From assembly GCF_003987495.1 (NCBI RefSeq), contig NZ_NGJU01000018.1, positions 1 through 64,000 of the forward strand: DNA of 64,000 bases, given 5' to 3'. The DNA comes from Vagococcus salmoninarum. Its GTDB lineage: Bacteria; Bacillota; Bacilli; Lactobacillales; Vagococcaceae. The notes below the pieces were generated by a model that worked only from the letters and a program-made list of their open reading frames with translations, was not told the origin of the DNA and searched no databases. Made by a program: the position numbers and the translations under genes. Positions 18,124 to 27,451 of the stretch are shown piece after piece (the stretch's first letter is position 1; each line of letters starts with the position of its first letter).

Positions 18124-20343
18124 ATGACAAAAAACTATCAAGTAATTGATAAAGGAACATATATAATTGTGGAAAATCAAGGTGGGGCAACCCTAGGTTA
18201 CAGTAAGACTAGTGGGGTAACCTTACTTGAAGTTGACGGGTTTGCCTTTAAAGATTTGAACAAAAATGGCACCTTAGATAAATATGAAGATTGGCGACTC
18301 CCCCTAGAAGAGCGAATCGCGGACTTAGTTGAACAATTAACGATCGAAGACATCGCAGGTTTAATGTTATACAGTGGTCACCAATCAGTCTCTAGTTCCA
18401 ACTTATTTGGCAAGATGTTTGCCGGGACTTATGACGGCCTGCCTTTAGCTGAAAGCCAAAAGAGCTTAAGTGATTTAACCGACCAACAGCAAGCCTTTTT
18501 AGAAGATGAAAGACTGCGCCACGTCTTATTAACAGCTGTGGAAGATTTAGAGACAGGGGTTAATTGGAGTAACAACTTACAAAGTCATGCTGAAAGCTTA
18601 GGCTTAGGAATTCCGGTGAACATCAGTACAGACCCCCGTCACACGACGAGTGCGCATAGCGAATTTGATGCTGGAGCTGGTGGTGAAATTTCTAAATGGC
18701 CTCACCAACTAGGTTTAGCTGCCACGTTTTCACCTAAAACGATTAAAGAATTTGGGGAAATTGCTGCTAAGGAATATCGGGCCCTAGGCATTACAACCGC
18801 TCTTTCTCCTCAAGTAGACATTGCCACAGAACCTCGTTGGATGCGATTTAACGGGACTTTCGGTGAGGACAGCCAATTAAGTGCCGACTTAGCCAAAGCC
18901 TACTGTGAAGGCTTCCAGAACAGTCCAGAAGGTTGGGGCAGTCAGAGTGTCAACGCCATGGTTAAGCATTGGCCAGGTGGTGGTAGTGGTGAAGGTGGCC
19001 GGGATGCCCATTACGGTTATGGTAAATTTGCAGTTTATCCAGGAAATAATTTCGATGAACACTTAAAACCTTTTATCGACGGGGCCTTTAAACTCGAAAA
19101 AACCGGACAAGCGAGTGCTATTATGCCTTATTACACGATTAGTTTTAATCAAAGTAACGAAGAAGTTGGCAATGGCTTTAACCGTCATTTAATTACGGAA
19201 CTACTGCGAGACAAATACAACTATCAAGGTGTCGTTTGTACCGATTGGAACATCACCCACGACGCCCCGGCAATTGATTCGTTTATGGTCGGCAAACCTT
19301 GGGGTGTTGAAAACTTAACAATCGCTGAGCGCCATTATAAAGTATTAATGGCCGGTGTCGATCAATTCGGCGGAAACAATCAAGCTCAACCAGTCCTAGA
19401 TGCTTACGAGTTAGGCGTGATTGAACACGGTGAGACTCATATGCGCCGCAAGTTTAACTTAAGTGCTAGTCGTTTATTACGTAATATTTTTAGAACTGGT
19501 TTAATGGAAAATCCTTATTTAGACTTAGCAGTCTCAACACAACAGTACGGCATTCCTGACTATCAGGCAAAAGGCTTTGCCGCTCAGCTTCAATCAATTG
19601 TGATGGTTAAAAATCACAACCAAACTTTACCTTTAGCGAAAAAATTAAAAGTCTACATTCCAGAACGGATTCGCCCGGAAAGTGTTAATTGGTTTGGTCA
19701 AACAACACCAGCTCGTAAAGAAATGCCAATGCTTGCAGAAACTGTGGCTCCTTATTATGAGCTTGTGGCTACGCCAGCAGAAGCGGACTTTGCCCTAGTG
19801 ATGATGGAGTCACCGAAGTCTTACGGTTATCAAAAAGACCTAGGTTATGTCCCAGTCACCCTACAATACCGTCCTTATACAGCAGAAAAAGGCCGCTTAG
19901 TTAGTATCGCCGGTGGTGATCCCTTAGAAAAAACACTTAACCGCAGCTATCAAGGGAAAACGAACTACGCTGAAAACGAAGCAGATCTTGATCAGTTACT
20001 AGCTACCCGCCAAGAGATGAGGGATAAACCAGTTATTGTGACTTTAGATAGTAATAATCCAACAGTTCCGGCTGAATTTGAAGCTTATGCTGATAGTATA
20101 TTGATTCACTTTGGTTCAACGAACCAAGCACTTTTAGAAATCATTAGTGGTCAGGCGGAACCAAAGGGCTTATTGCCTTTCCAAATGCCTGCTAATATGG
20201 AAACCGTGGAAACCCAGCAAGAAGATGTTCCTCATGATATGATTCCTTATCAAGATCAAGCAGGTCATAATTATGACTTTGCCTTTGGAATGGATTTTTC
20301 TGGGGTAATCAATGACCAACGAGTAGCGACTTATAAAAAATAA
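18124..20343 (+). CDS. Glycoside hydrolase family 3 protein (beta-glucosidase-like)
   Basis: This exo-acting glycosidase of about 739 residues has the GH3 barrel and alpha/beta sandwich. The substrate-binding KHWPGGGSGEGGRDAH motif and the nucleophile region GVVCTDWN (Asp at about residue 374) are present, and a FALVMMESP-containing second domain follows. No signal peptide is seen, so it is probably cytosolic and acts on imported glucosides or glycans. The ATG at 18115 abuts the AAGAAGGG site, so the ATG at 18124 with 9-base spacing is preferred. An upstream -10 TATAAT lies near 18063-18068. Confidence 0.9.
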   Translation: MTKNYQVIDKGTYIIVENQGGATLGYSKTSGVTLLEVDGFAFKDLNKNGTLDKYEDWRLPLEERIADLVEQLTIEDIAGLMLYSGHQSVSSSNLFGKMFAGTYDGLPLAESQKSLSDLTDQQQAFLEDERLRHVLLTAVEDLETGVNWSNNLQSHAESLGLGIPVNISTDPRHTTSAHSEFDAGAGGEISKWPHQLGLAATFSPKTIKEFGEIAAKEYRALGITTALSPQVDIATEPRWMRFNGTFGEDSQLSADLAKAYCEGFQNSPEGWGSQSVNAMVKHWPGGGSGEGGRDAHYGYGKFAVYPGNNFDEHLKPFIDGAFKLEKTGQASAIMPYYTISFNQSNEEVGNGFNRHLITELLRDKYNYQGVVCTDWNITHDAPAIDSFMVGKPWGVENLTIAERHYKVLMAGVDQFGGNNQAQPVLDAYELGVIEHGETHMRRKFNLSASRLLRNIFRTGLMENPYLDLAVSTQQYGIPDYQAKGFAAQLQSIVMVKNHNQTLPLAKKLKVYIPERIRPESVNWFGQTTPARKEMPMLAETVAPYYELVATPAEADFALVMMESPKSYGYQKDLGYVPVTLQYRPYTAEKGRLVSIAGGDPLEKTLNRSYQGKTNYAENEADLDQLLATRQEMRDKPVIVTLDSNNPTVPAEFEAYADSILIHFGSTNQALLEIISGQAEPKGLLPFQMPANMETVETQQEDVPHDMIPYQDQAGHNYDFAFGMDFSGVINDQRVATYKK

Positions 20344-20349
20344 TTTAGT

Positions 20350-20388
20350 AGAAGTCTCAATTTAAAATTGAGACTTCTTTTTTCTTAT
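20350..20388 (+). terminator. Intrinsic terminator after the GH3 gene
   Basis: The stem GAAGTCTCAAT/ATTGAGACTTC with a short AT loop is followed by TTTTTTC. Confidence 0.85.
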
Positions 20389-20547
20389 CGGCAAAGTAAA
20401 AGGAGTTTATAAATTGAACATTTAAAAAGTATCTTAGAAAACGAACTGTTATTATTATCAATTTCTGTCAATTAATAATATAATGAAAAATAGAGAGCCT
20501 AAAGCTTTAACCATAGGCATCCAAATAAGATAGTGGAGGGATTTTGA

Positions 20548-21735
20548 TTGAGTAAGGAATTAAACCAGTTTTTAGAAGAAAACTTAACGCAATTAAAAAA
20601 CAAAGGTCTTTATAATGAAATTGAACCTTTAGCAAGTGCTAATGGCGCGATGATTACGATTGGTCAGCAAGAATTAATTAACTTATCCTCAAATAACTAT
20701 TTAGGTTTAGCTACCGAACCACGGTTAGTCTCAGCTGCTAAAACAGCTTTAGACCAATGGGGCGCAGGGGCTGGTGCCGTTAGAACAATTAATGGGACGT
20801 TACAAGTTCACTTAGACTTAGAACAAGAGCTAGCTAAATTTAAAGGTACTGAAGCCGCCATTGCTTATCAGTCAGGTTTTAACTGTAACATGGCAGCGAT
20901 TTCCGCTGTCATGACTAAAAAAGATGTCATCTTATCCGATGAATTAAATCACGCATCAATTATCGACGGTTGTCGTCTATCTGGAGCTAAAATTATTCGA
21001 GTGAACCATTCTGATATGGCTGATTTTCGTCAAAAAGCTCAAGAGGCTCGGGAGTCTGGCTTATATGAGAAAGCGATGTTTATTACTGATGGCGTCTTTT
21101 CAATGGACGGGGATATTTGTAAGCTACCTGAAATCGTGGAAATTGCGAAAGAATTTGACATGATGGTCTATGTTGATGACGCTCATGGTTCTGGGGTTTT
21201 AGGTCATGGTCACGGGACAGTGAAACACTTTGGTTTAGAAAAAGAAGTTGAGTTCCAAATTGGGACACTATCAAAAGCCATTGGTGTCGTTGGTGGTTAT
21301 GTGGCAGGAAGTCAAGCTTTAATCGATTGGCTGAAAGTTCGTTCGCGGCCTTTCTTATTCTCAACTTCGATGACCCCAGCAGATGCTGCTGCAGCCATTG
21401 CTTCTTTAAAAATTATTGACAGCGAAAGCAGTCTAAATGACCAACTTTGGGAAAATGCGCGCTATTTTAAAACAGAGTTAGAAAAATTAGGCTTTAATAC
21501 TGGGATTACTGAGACACCGATTACGCCAGTTATTATTGGCGATGAACAAACAGCCCAAGACTTCAGTAAGCGTTTATATGAAGAAGGCGTTTATGTTAAA
21601 TCAATCGTTTTTCCAACAGTGCCTCTAGGGACAGCCCGAGTTCGGAATATGCCAACGGCAAAACATACGAAAGCAATGCTTGATCAAGCTTTAGCCGTCT
21701 ATGAAACAGTTGGAAAAGAGTTTAACTTAATTTAA
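20548..21735 (+). CDS. kbl: Glycine C-acetyltransferase (2-amino-3-ketobutyrate CoA ligase)
   Basis: This PLP enzyme cleaves 2-amino-3-oxobutyrate with CoA to glycine and acetyl-CoA, the second step of threonine catabolism. The 395-residue protein belongs to the alpha-oxoamine synthase family: [17 protein letters not shown], the PLP-contacting [11 protein letters not shown], and the Schiff-base lysine at residue 243 in GTLSKAIG. It starts with TTG, seven bases after GTGGAGGG. It is followed 27 bases later by tdh, forming a two-gene operon. Confidence 0.93.
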   Translation: MSKELNQFLEENLTQLKNKGLYNEIEPLASANGAMITIGQQELINLSSNNYLGLATEPRLVSAAKTALDQWGAGAGAVRTINGTLQVHLDLEQELAKFKGTEAAIAYQSGFNCNMAAISAVMTKKDVILSDELNHASIIDGCRLSGAKIIRVNHSDMADFRQKAQEARESGLYEKAMFITDGVFSMDGDICKLPEIVEIAKEFDMMVYVDDAHGSGVLGHGHGTVKHFGLEKEVEFQIGTLSKAIGVVGGYVAGSQALIDWLKVRSRPFLFSTSMTPADAAAAIASLKIIDSESSLNDQLWENARYFKTELEKLGFNTGITETPITPVIIGDEQTAQDFSKRLYEEGVYVKSIVFPTVPLGTARVRNMPTAKHTKAMLDQALAVYETVGKEFNLI

Positions 21736-21762
21736 ATTTTAATTTTGCAAAAGGAGCAAAAC

Positions 21763-22716
21763 ATGAAAAAGATTTTAATTACTGGTGCCTTAGGCCAAAT
21801 TGGTTCAGAATTAACCCGTGCCTTACGGGAGAAATACGGTGTTGAGAACGTCATTGCCACGAATAATGTCGACGACGGTCGTTCTGAGATTCCACAAGAA
21901 GGACCCTTTGAATTATTAGACGTCACTGATTATGAGCGCTTTTTAGAAGTGGCAAGGTCTCACGAAGTCGATACGTTAATTCACTTAGCGGCCTTGCTGT
22001 CAGCAGTGGCTGAAAGCAATCCCCAATTAGCTTGGAAAATCAATATGGATGGGACAATGAATGCTTTAGAAGTGGCTCGCACTCAGGAGTTACTCTTTTT
22101 CACCCCAAGTTCAATCGGGGCATTTGGCCCAAGTACGCCAAAAGAACAAACCCCACAAGTCACGGTTCAACGGCCAACAACGATGTACGGCTTAAACAAA
22201 GTCACCGGTGAGCTACTTTGTGACTACTACTATGAGCGTTTTGGTGTCGATACTCGTGGTGTCCGCTTTCCAGGACTAATCTCTTATTTAACGCCACCAG
22301 GTGGGGGAACGACAGATTATGCTATCGACATTTGTTTCAAAGCCCAAGCGGAAAATCGTTATGAATGCCCCTTAGGCCCAAATACTCGCTTAGACATGAT
22401 GTATATGCCAGATGCGATTAAAGCAATCATCGATTTATTAGAAGCAGATGGTTCGAAACTGAAAAATCGTAACGCTTATAATATCAGTTCCATGAACTTT
22501 ACCCCTGCCGAGATGGCAGCAGCAATTAAAGCAATTAAACCGGACTTTGAGATAACTTACAACGTTAATCCAGTTTTACAAAAAATTGCTGATAGTTGGC
22601 CAGATAGTTTAGATCCAAGTTGTGCCATAGCCGAGTGGGAATTTACATACGACTATGATTTACCAGAAATGTTAGCAGATATGTTTGCCCATTTGCCGAC
22701 GTCAGTTTCAAAGTAG
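21763..22716 (+). CDS. tdh: L-threonine 3-dehydrogenase, SDR (epimerase-like) type
   Basis: This enzyme oxidises L-threonine to 2-amino-3-oxobutyrate with NAD, supplying Kbl. The 317-residue protein is of the extended short-chain dehydrogenase type rather than the zinc-dependent type. It has the nucleotide motif TGALGQIGSEL at the N terminus and the catalytic Tyr142/Lys146 pair in MYGLNKVTGE. The ATG at 21763 sits behind AAAGGAG; the in-frame TTG at 21745 is unsupported. Its identity is strengthened by the adjacent kbl. Confidence 0.92.
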   Translation: MKKILITGALGQIGSELTRALREKYGVENVIATNNVDDGRSEIPQEGPFELLDVTDYERFLEVARSHEVDTLIHLAALLSAVAESNPQLAWKINMDGTMNALEVARTQELLFFTPSSIGAFGPSTPKEQTPQVTVQRPTTMYGLNKVTGELLCDYYYERFGVDTRGVRFPGLISYLTPPGGGTTDYAIDICFKAQAENRYECPLGPNTRLDMMYMPDAIKAIIDLLEADGSKLKNRNAYNISSMNFTPAEMAAAIKAIKPDFEITYNVNPVLQKIADSWPDSLDPSCAIAEWEFTYDYDLPEMLADMFAHLPTSVSK

Positions 22717-22734
22717 TTATAACGAGTAAAAATC

Positions 22735-22778
22735 AACTCCTAAAAACAGTGAATGACCTGTTTTTAGGAGTTTTTTTA
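22735..22778 (+). terminator. Intrinsic terminator after tdh
   Basis: The stem ACTCCTAAAAACAG with its complement and a GTGAATGAC loop is followed by seven Ts. Confidence 0.88.
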
Positions 22779-23110
22779 TCTCGATTGATAAAAGGCAGAC
22801 AGAGACTAATCGCCGTCCTATCAATACTTTAGCTAAGAAAAAGCTGCAAAGTTTGCAGAGGAAATAAGCCCCTTTAACGAACGGTAGAAAATAAACGATT
22901 AGTAAATGTACTCATGCTCTTTGTGACTCTCTAGCTATTTAAATCAAAAGGTGGAACAACCAGTTCACTAAAGCTCTTTAAACGAACAGGTGGTGAGTTC
23001 AGATAAGGCAAAAGTAACTTTGCAAGCCGTAAGTTTAAGCCATATACTTATAATATCAAGAAGAAATTGACACTAATTAATAGAGTGTCCGGAGAGAAGG
23101 GAATCACAAC
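22779..23110 (+). other. Intergenic region with CGAAC direct repeats
   Basis: No gene is seen. Two similar words, CTTTAACGAACGG (22872-22884) and CTTTAAACGAACAGG (22976-22990), lie about 100 bases apart. They resemble half sites found upstream of sipW and of the recombinase homologue. A plausible -10, TATAAT, lies near 23049-23054. Confidence 0.4.
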
Positions 23111-23440
23111 ATGATCAAGATTGCGGAAATTCAATTTAATGCCGAGATGATTTTAAGTGGTGGGAAATTTGTTTTAGTCGAGATGTTTCCCCATTATGAA
23201 GAAGCAACAACTGAGGCAGAACGAATCAGAACAGGTACGGAAGTGATTGTTGCTTTGACGAGTCACCGATTAGAAAAAATCACAGTGATTGTAAATGATA
23301 ATATTGCTTGTGGACCACTCAATGAATTAGAGTTAGCCCAAGTTTATTTTGAAGAGTTTAAAGGTAATTTTACATATAATGAAGAACTTGAGGATTATCT
23401 CTTTGCAGCAACAGCAAGTAAGTTAGTCATAGTGCAATAA
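23111..23440 (+). CDS. Unknown protein, first of a three-gene set
   Basis: This 109-residue acidic protein has no signal peptide, membrane segment or recognisable motif. Predicted strands alternate with a Glu-rich helix (YEEATTEAERIRTG). The ATG follows AGAAGGG with suitable spacing. It is followed within 25 bases by two further small genes and then by a terminator, so the three form one transcription unit upstream of the SipW locus. No function is proposed. Confidence 0.65.
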   Translation: MIKIAEIQFNAEMILSGGKFVLVEMFPHYEEATTEAERIRTGTEVIVALTSHRLEKITVIVNDNIACGPLNELELAQVYFEEFKGNFTYNEELEDYLFAATASKLVIVQ

Positions 23441-23465
23441 AGAAAGGCGATGAAGGAGCATGGCA

Positions 23466-23843
23466 ATGAGGAAGAAAATCACCCTAGCTGAATTTGAGCA
23501 ACTCCAAACATCTATCGACCACTTAGAAGAAACGTGGTTCCGTTATTTAGATGAAGCCCCTAATGAGTGGTATGAGTTCAAATATGGTGCCATTATCCAA
23601 AGGTTCATGAAGTATCAACGTTATAGTATTTTAAAAGATCAAGTTAAAAGTAGCAAATGGCGTAAGCAAGCTAAAATGCCTGCACAAACTTATCGTGAAC
23701 TAGTCGAAATGGCGGAAATTAGTAAAAAGTTAAAAGAAGTTTTAAATCATCCGCCCTTAGGCTTAAATGATGTACCATTAGTTATTAGTAAAGGAGGCCG
23801 AGATGCTAAAAGAACAGCCACAAGGGCCAACGCAAACAATTGA
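23466..23843 (+). CDS. Unknown basic helical protein, second of the set
   Basis: This 125-residue protein is rich in Lys, Trp and Tyr and looks largely helical, with a coiled segment near residues 75-95. The ATG at 23460 lies one base from the AAGGAG site, so the in-frame ATG at 23466 with 7-base spacing is preferred. Its 3' end overlaps the next gene by 41 bases in a different frame. No family is recognised. Confidence 0.65.
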   Translation: MRKKITLAEFEQLQTSIDHLEETWFRYLDEAPNEWYEFKYGAIIQRFMKYQRYSILKDQVKSSKWRKQAKMPAQTYRELVEMAEISKKLKEVLNHPPLGLNDVPLVISKGGRDAKRTATRANANN

Positions 23844-23985
23844 TCGAACGCGCACACGTAAAGAAATCTTACAAAGAGAGCGTCAAGCAAGTCGCGAGAC
23901 GAGCAAGTTAATCATCCTCTTAATACTTAACTGTGTAGTAGGTGTTTTAATTTGGTATTTATATAGAGGAAACATCACGTTTTAA
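23803..23985 (+). CDS. Small membrane protein, third of the set
   Basis: This 60-residue protein has a charged cytoplasmic N-terminal half (RTRTRKEILQRERQ) and one C-terminal membrane segment at about residues 36-54. It has a very strong ribosome binding site, AAAGGAGG, inside the end of the previous gene, which supports a real overlapping gene. It may act with the two genes before it, but no function is known. Confidence 0.65.
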   Translation: MLKEQPQGPTQTIDRTRTRKEILQRERQASRETSKLIILLILNCVVGVLIWYLYRGNITF

Positions 23986-24028
23986 AATAAACCGAGGCAG
24001 AATAACTGCGGCAGGTTTATTTTTTTTT
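23985..24028 (+). terminator. Intrinsic terminator closing the three-gene set
   Basis: The stem AAATAAACC/GGTTTATTT encloses an inner GCAG/CTGC hairpin and is followed by a run of Ts. Confidence 0.7.
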
Positions 24029-24447
24029 GTGAAAAAATCAACGCATAAGAAGACTTAGGCGAATCCACAATTGAAGAAGTTAAGAAACTTTTGTTCAAAA
24101 TGATATTGAACAACATAAAGGTGGTTTTTGAACATAATACCGTTGATCGAGATAAGAGCTAGAATCCTGTACCACCAGTATTTAAGCTTGTTACCGATAA
24201 TAAATAACCGTTTAAAAAGGGTTTATTGAACGAGAAGAGTTAGGTCTTTTTGTTCATAAAATAATTGAAAAGTGATCAATAACAACATATAATAAATTGT
24301 GTAAGGGATTCTTGTTGTTGATTAAACAAGGATTGGCTGTTTAAAGTTGTTCAATAAGTTAGCCGTTCTCATAATAAGTGAATGGTAAGTTAGATTGAAA
24401 AAGACAACTTGTAGCGATTGTTCGAAAAACTGACGAAAGGAGAAATG
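24029..24447 (+). promoter_or_regulatory. Regulatory region of the sipW locus
   Basis: A consensus promoter, TTGAAA (24265-24270), 17 bases, TATAAT (24288-24293), implies a leader of about 150 bases. Copies of a TTTATTGAACAA-like word surround it. They include a perfect inverted pair TTGTTCAA/TTGAACAA at 24091-24113, TTTATTGAACGA at 24222-24233, TTGTTCATAAA at 24250-24260 just before the -35 box, TTGTTCAATAA at 24347-24357 and TTGTTCGAA at 24418-24426. Their placement suggests binding sites for a dedicated regulator. Confidence 0.65.
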
Positions 24448-25317
24448 ATGGAAAAAGAAAATGAGTTCCAACATAAAAAACGCAGAAGACGACGTAAGAG
24501 CGTAAGCAGTTCCTCGTCAAATCAAGTTCGTCGGCGACAGTCAGTTGAATTCTCTAATGGAACAGACGGATCCCCTACAGCAAAACGAAGAGCAGAAAGT
24601 AGTCACGGGAAAAGGCGAGAGGGTTATTCAAGTACTCAGGGCCAAGAGGATAATTTAAGTAAAAAAAAATCCCACAAAGTTCATAAAGTATTGAATTGGA
24701 TAATGAACGCCTTGTTTTACATCTTAACTTTCGGCATCTTAATTGGGGCGGTGATTTTCACTGTTAGCCAAGATTCAGAGAAATCATTTTTCGGCTATCG
24801 ATTCTATACAGTTTTGACGAATTCGATGGTTCCTCGTGATCCGGCGACTCAGAAAGGCGGCTTTGCAGCAGGGGACATTATTATTGTGCAAATGCTCAAT
24901 CCGAAAGAACTGAAAAAAGGTGACATTGTGACTTACGGCTTAATGTCCGCAGATCCAGAAAGTACAACAGTTCTAACCCATAGAGTGATTGATCGCTTAG
25001 ATGAGTTAAACGGTGAAGAAGGATTATACTTTCAAACACAAGGAGACGCGAATACCGCAGCCGACCGACCGATAAACGCAGAACAAGTTATTGGTAAGAA
25101 AGTCTTTGCGATTCCGAAAATGGGGTCAATCATGAGCTTTTTAAGAGAGAATTTCTTAGTTAGTATTGGTGCCTTAGTAGCAATCTTCGCACTAATCATC
25201 AGCTTAAGGTATTACTTCTCCTATTCTGAAGACATGGATCCTTTGCCAGAAGCAACCCGTAAAAGAAGTTCTGTTCAAAAAAAGAGTTCAAAACGAAAAA
25301 GTAACACCATTAATTAG
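24448..25317 (+). CDS. sipW: SipW-type signal peptidase I
   Basis: This membrane peptidase of the ER/archaeal-like type uses a Ser/His pair rather than Ser/Lys. Its best known relatives (Bacillus SipW) process TasA-like matrix proteins. The 289-residue protein has a long Arg/Lys/Ser-rich cytoplasmic tail (residues 1 to about 80), a membrane segment near 85-107, catalytic Ser126 in LTNSMVP, His178 in LTHRVID, the QGDAN motif, and a second membrane segment near 231-252. The ATG at 24448 has the best spacing to AAAGGAG; an in-frame TTG at 24418 lies within a regulatory motif. It heads the matrix-protein operon. Confidence 0.9.
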   Translation: MEKENEFQHKKRRRRRKSVSSSSSNQVRRRQSVEFSNGTDGSPTAKRRAESSHGKRREGYSSTQGQEDNLSKKKSHKVHKVLNWIMNALFYILTFGILIGAVIFTVSQDSEKSFFGYRFYTVLTNSMVPRDPATQKGGFAAGDIIIVQMLNPKELKKGDIVTYGLMSADPESTTVLTHRVIDRLDELNGEEGLYFQTQGDANTAADRPINAEQVIGKKVFAIPKMGSIMSFLRENFLVSIGALVAIFALIISLRYYFSYSEDMDPLPEATRKRSSVQKKSSKRKSNTIN

Positions 25318-25374
25318 TTATGTACCTTGATAAGAGGTTATATATAAAACAAATACTATAGGAGGTTTTTATCC

Positions 25375-26673
25375 ATGATTAAGGGAAAAAACAAGAATAA
25401 GAGAAAACGCGTTCTTGCTGTTACGGCAGCAGCGGCACTATGTACATTACTATTAAGTACATTTGCTTGGGAAGTTTACAAAGCAGAGAAAGAGAATAAG
25501 TTTGGTAATGCCTTATCAAGCGGTAGTATTGAGATCGAAGAGATCTTCCCAGATCCAATGTTAGAAGAAGGAGCAAAATTACAAAAAGATGTTTGGACAG
25601 TCAATACTAGTTCAAGTAACACTATTGTTCGTTTAACCTTCGAAGAAATAATGAATACATTAAATACTAAACCTGGTGAAAAAGAAGCAATCATCAAACA
25701 ATTTGCTGATGCTGATTTAGATCCGACAACACACGTACCAACAGCAGCAAACGCTGATACAAAAGGTTATATTCCAGTTGTAATGGACAATGGCTATTAT
25801 GTTAGTGAACTTAAAAAGAATACAGCGAATGATCCTTTTGTAACATGGGCTGACGTAACATCAGACATGACAGGAGCTCCAGCAGACGTTACGATTTTAG
25901 CGAAAGCGAACAAAGTTGATATTACCGCTGTCGGTGGTTCAACTGAGTACCGTGTTGACGTTGAATACGTGGCTTTCCGCAAATTTGATTTAACTTATAC
26001 TAATATGGGTGACGTTTCTAAAGATAAAGTTGTTAAATTTACAGACCCTGCAACAGGAACAATCAATACAGCTTTTGTTGCTCAACAAGTTAACTCTAAA
26101 AACGCAGCAGGCAAAACAACTTTTAAAGCAGCTTACGATGCATCAACAGGTGCTATTACTGGTTATAGCTTCACAGATTTAAACATGGAATTTTACGATG
26201 GTTTAGTTCGTTCAGGTGTTGCTAACTGGGCAGCTGAAGATTTACATATCGGACCAGGAACAGAAGTTGCTAAATTACCAGCTCTTTCAGCAATCAACAA
26301 ATCATCAGCTGATGCTAGCGTTGATTTATATTACTCAGCGTTCTTAAAAGCTGATGCCTCAGAAAACACTTGGATGTACAACGAAAATGATGGTTTCTTC
26401 TATTATATGGGTGTTGTTGGTTCAGGTAGCTACACTAACCCAATCTTAAGCCACGTTGGTTTAGGAATTGACTTAGGAACTAAATACGACTACTTAGACT
26501 ACTCACTATGGGTAGATGCTGAAGCTGTCTTACCGAAAAAAGAAGCTGTTTTAGAACAATTCTTTGGTGGAACAGTTCCAACTGCTGAGCCGTCATTAAC
26601 AATCTACAACAAATTAGTAACATTAGCTGATGCTAACACACCAGTTGACCCAGATCCACTACCAGTACCATAA
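25375..26673 (+). CDS. SipW-dependent matrix protein, BsaA/CPF_0494-like (likely major subunit)
   Basis: This 432-residue secreted protein begins with a basic tail and a hydrophobic segment ending STFAWEVYKAEKENKFGNAL, the SipW-cognate signal pattern (T-[FY]-A-W followed by a polar Asn-rich stretch). The body is beta-rich, with the SSSNTIVRLTFEE and FFYYMGVVGSG motifs common to this exported family, and the tail is Pro-rich (VDPDPLPVP) without an LPxTG anchor. It follows sipW behind GGAGG. By analogy with TasA and with Clostridium perfringens BsaA it should form extracellular fibres or biofilm matrix; this is inference. Confidence 0.82.
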   Translation: MIKGKNKNKRKRVLAVTAAAALCTLLLSTFAWEVYKAEKENKFGNALSSGSIEIEEIFPDPMLEEGAKLQKDVWTVNTSSSNTIVRLTFEEIMNTLNTKPGEKEAIIKQFADADLDPTTHVPTAANADTKGYIPVVMDNGYYVSELKKNTANDPFVTWADVTSDMTGAPADVTILAKANKVDITAVGGSTEYRVDVEYVAFRKFDLTYTNMGDVSKDKVVKFTDPATGTINTAFVAQQVNSKNAAGKTTFKAAYDASTGAITGYSFTDLNMEFYDGLVRSGVANWAAEDLHIGPGTEVAKLPALSAINKSSADASVDLYYSAFLKADASENTWMYNENDGFFYYMGVVGSGSYTNPILSHVGLGIDLGTKYDYLDYSLWVDAEAVLPKKEAVLEQFFGGTVPTAEPSLTIYNKLVTLADANTPVDPDPLPVP

Positions 26674-26707
26674 AAAACTAACTGAAAACTAGGGAGGAAG
26701 GCCACGC

Positions 26708-27445
26708 ATGAAAAAAAGAATGGGAAAATTACTAATGTTTCTTTCATTAGCCTTTAGCTTTATGATTAGTAGCCCTGTTCAAGCGGAGATTCTTCCTCCA
26801 GGTATGTTAATTGGAGATTCGGAAGGGATATCAGTTGACGGGACAGGTGCTTATTATGTTCAAAAAGAGGACTTGCAGCCTGGCGACAAATTCGTAAAGA
26901 AAATCAAATTAATGAATACTGAGAAAAATGACCGACCTTATGTCTTAGAAATGGATATGGCTCCGAAAGAAAAAAAAGGAGCCATTGATTTTTATGAGGC
27001 GATTACAGTGGTCATGCTTCTAGATGGTAAGGAAGTTTACAATGGCAACTTAATTGGCATCGGGAAACCGGATCTTCAAAAAGATCGTTTGCAATTAGGG
27101 ACATACGCTTATGGTGATTTTAAAGAACTAGAAGTCCAATTCGCTGTTTCATCAGATTTACCTGCTGAAGTTTGGGAAACAAAAAGTTACGCCATCATTA
27201 AGTGGGAATTCATTGCGACAAAGGAAAAGGACAAACCAGAACCACCAATTGATTCAAGTGGTTCACCGGGGGATTCAAGCAAACCGAAAGACCCAATCAA
27301 AAAAAAGCCAATCATTAAATTGCCACAAACTGGTGAAGAATGGCGTTCGTTGATTTACAAAGCGATTACCGGTATTTTCATCATTTGTGTCGTCTTATTA
27401 TTTATCAAGAAACGTCGTGACAGTCAAATGTCAGACAAAGAATAA
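26708..27445 (+). CDS. LPQTG-anchored surface protein of the matrix operon
   Basis: This 245-residue precursor has an ordinary signal peptide ending SPVQA-E, a beta-rich domain of about 150 residues, a Pro/Ser/Lys spacer and a complete sorting signal: LPQTG at residues 205-209 followed by E, a membrane segment and KKRR. A sortase would attach it to peptidoglycan. Placed between SipW-dependent proteins, it is a candidate wall anchor or adaptor for the fibres. The neighbouring matrix proteins use the SipW signal type, but this one has a classical signal. Confidence 0.82.
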   Translation: MKKRMGKLLMFLSLAFSFMISSPVQAEILPPGMLIGDSEGISVDGTGAYYVQKEDLQPGDKFVKKIKLMNTEKNDRPYVLEMDMAPKEKKGAIDFYEAITVVMLLDGKEVYNGNLIGIGKPDLQKDRLQLGTYAYGDFKELEVQFAVSSDLPAEVWETKSYAIIKWEFIATKEKDKPEPPIDSSGSPGDSSKPKDPIKKKPIIKLPQTGEEWRSLIYKAITGIFIICVVLLFIKKRRDSQMSDKE

Positions 27446-27451
27446 AGCAAC

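Noticed and set aside
22779-23110. Riboswitch in the gap before the three unknown genes
   Set aside because: I compared it by eye with cyclic-di-GMP, cyclic-di-AMP and THF aptamer blocks and found no ordered set of conserved segments.
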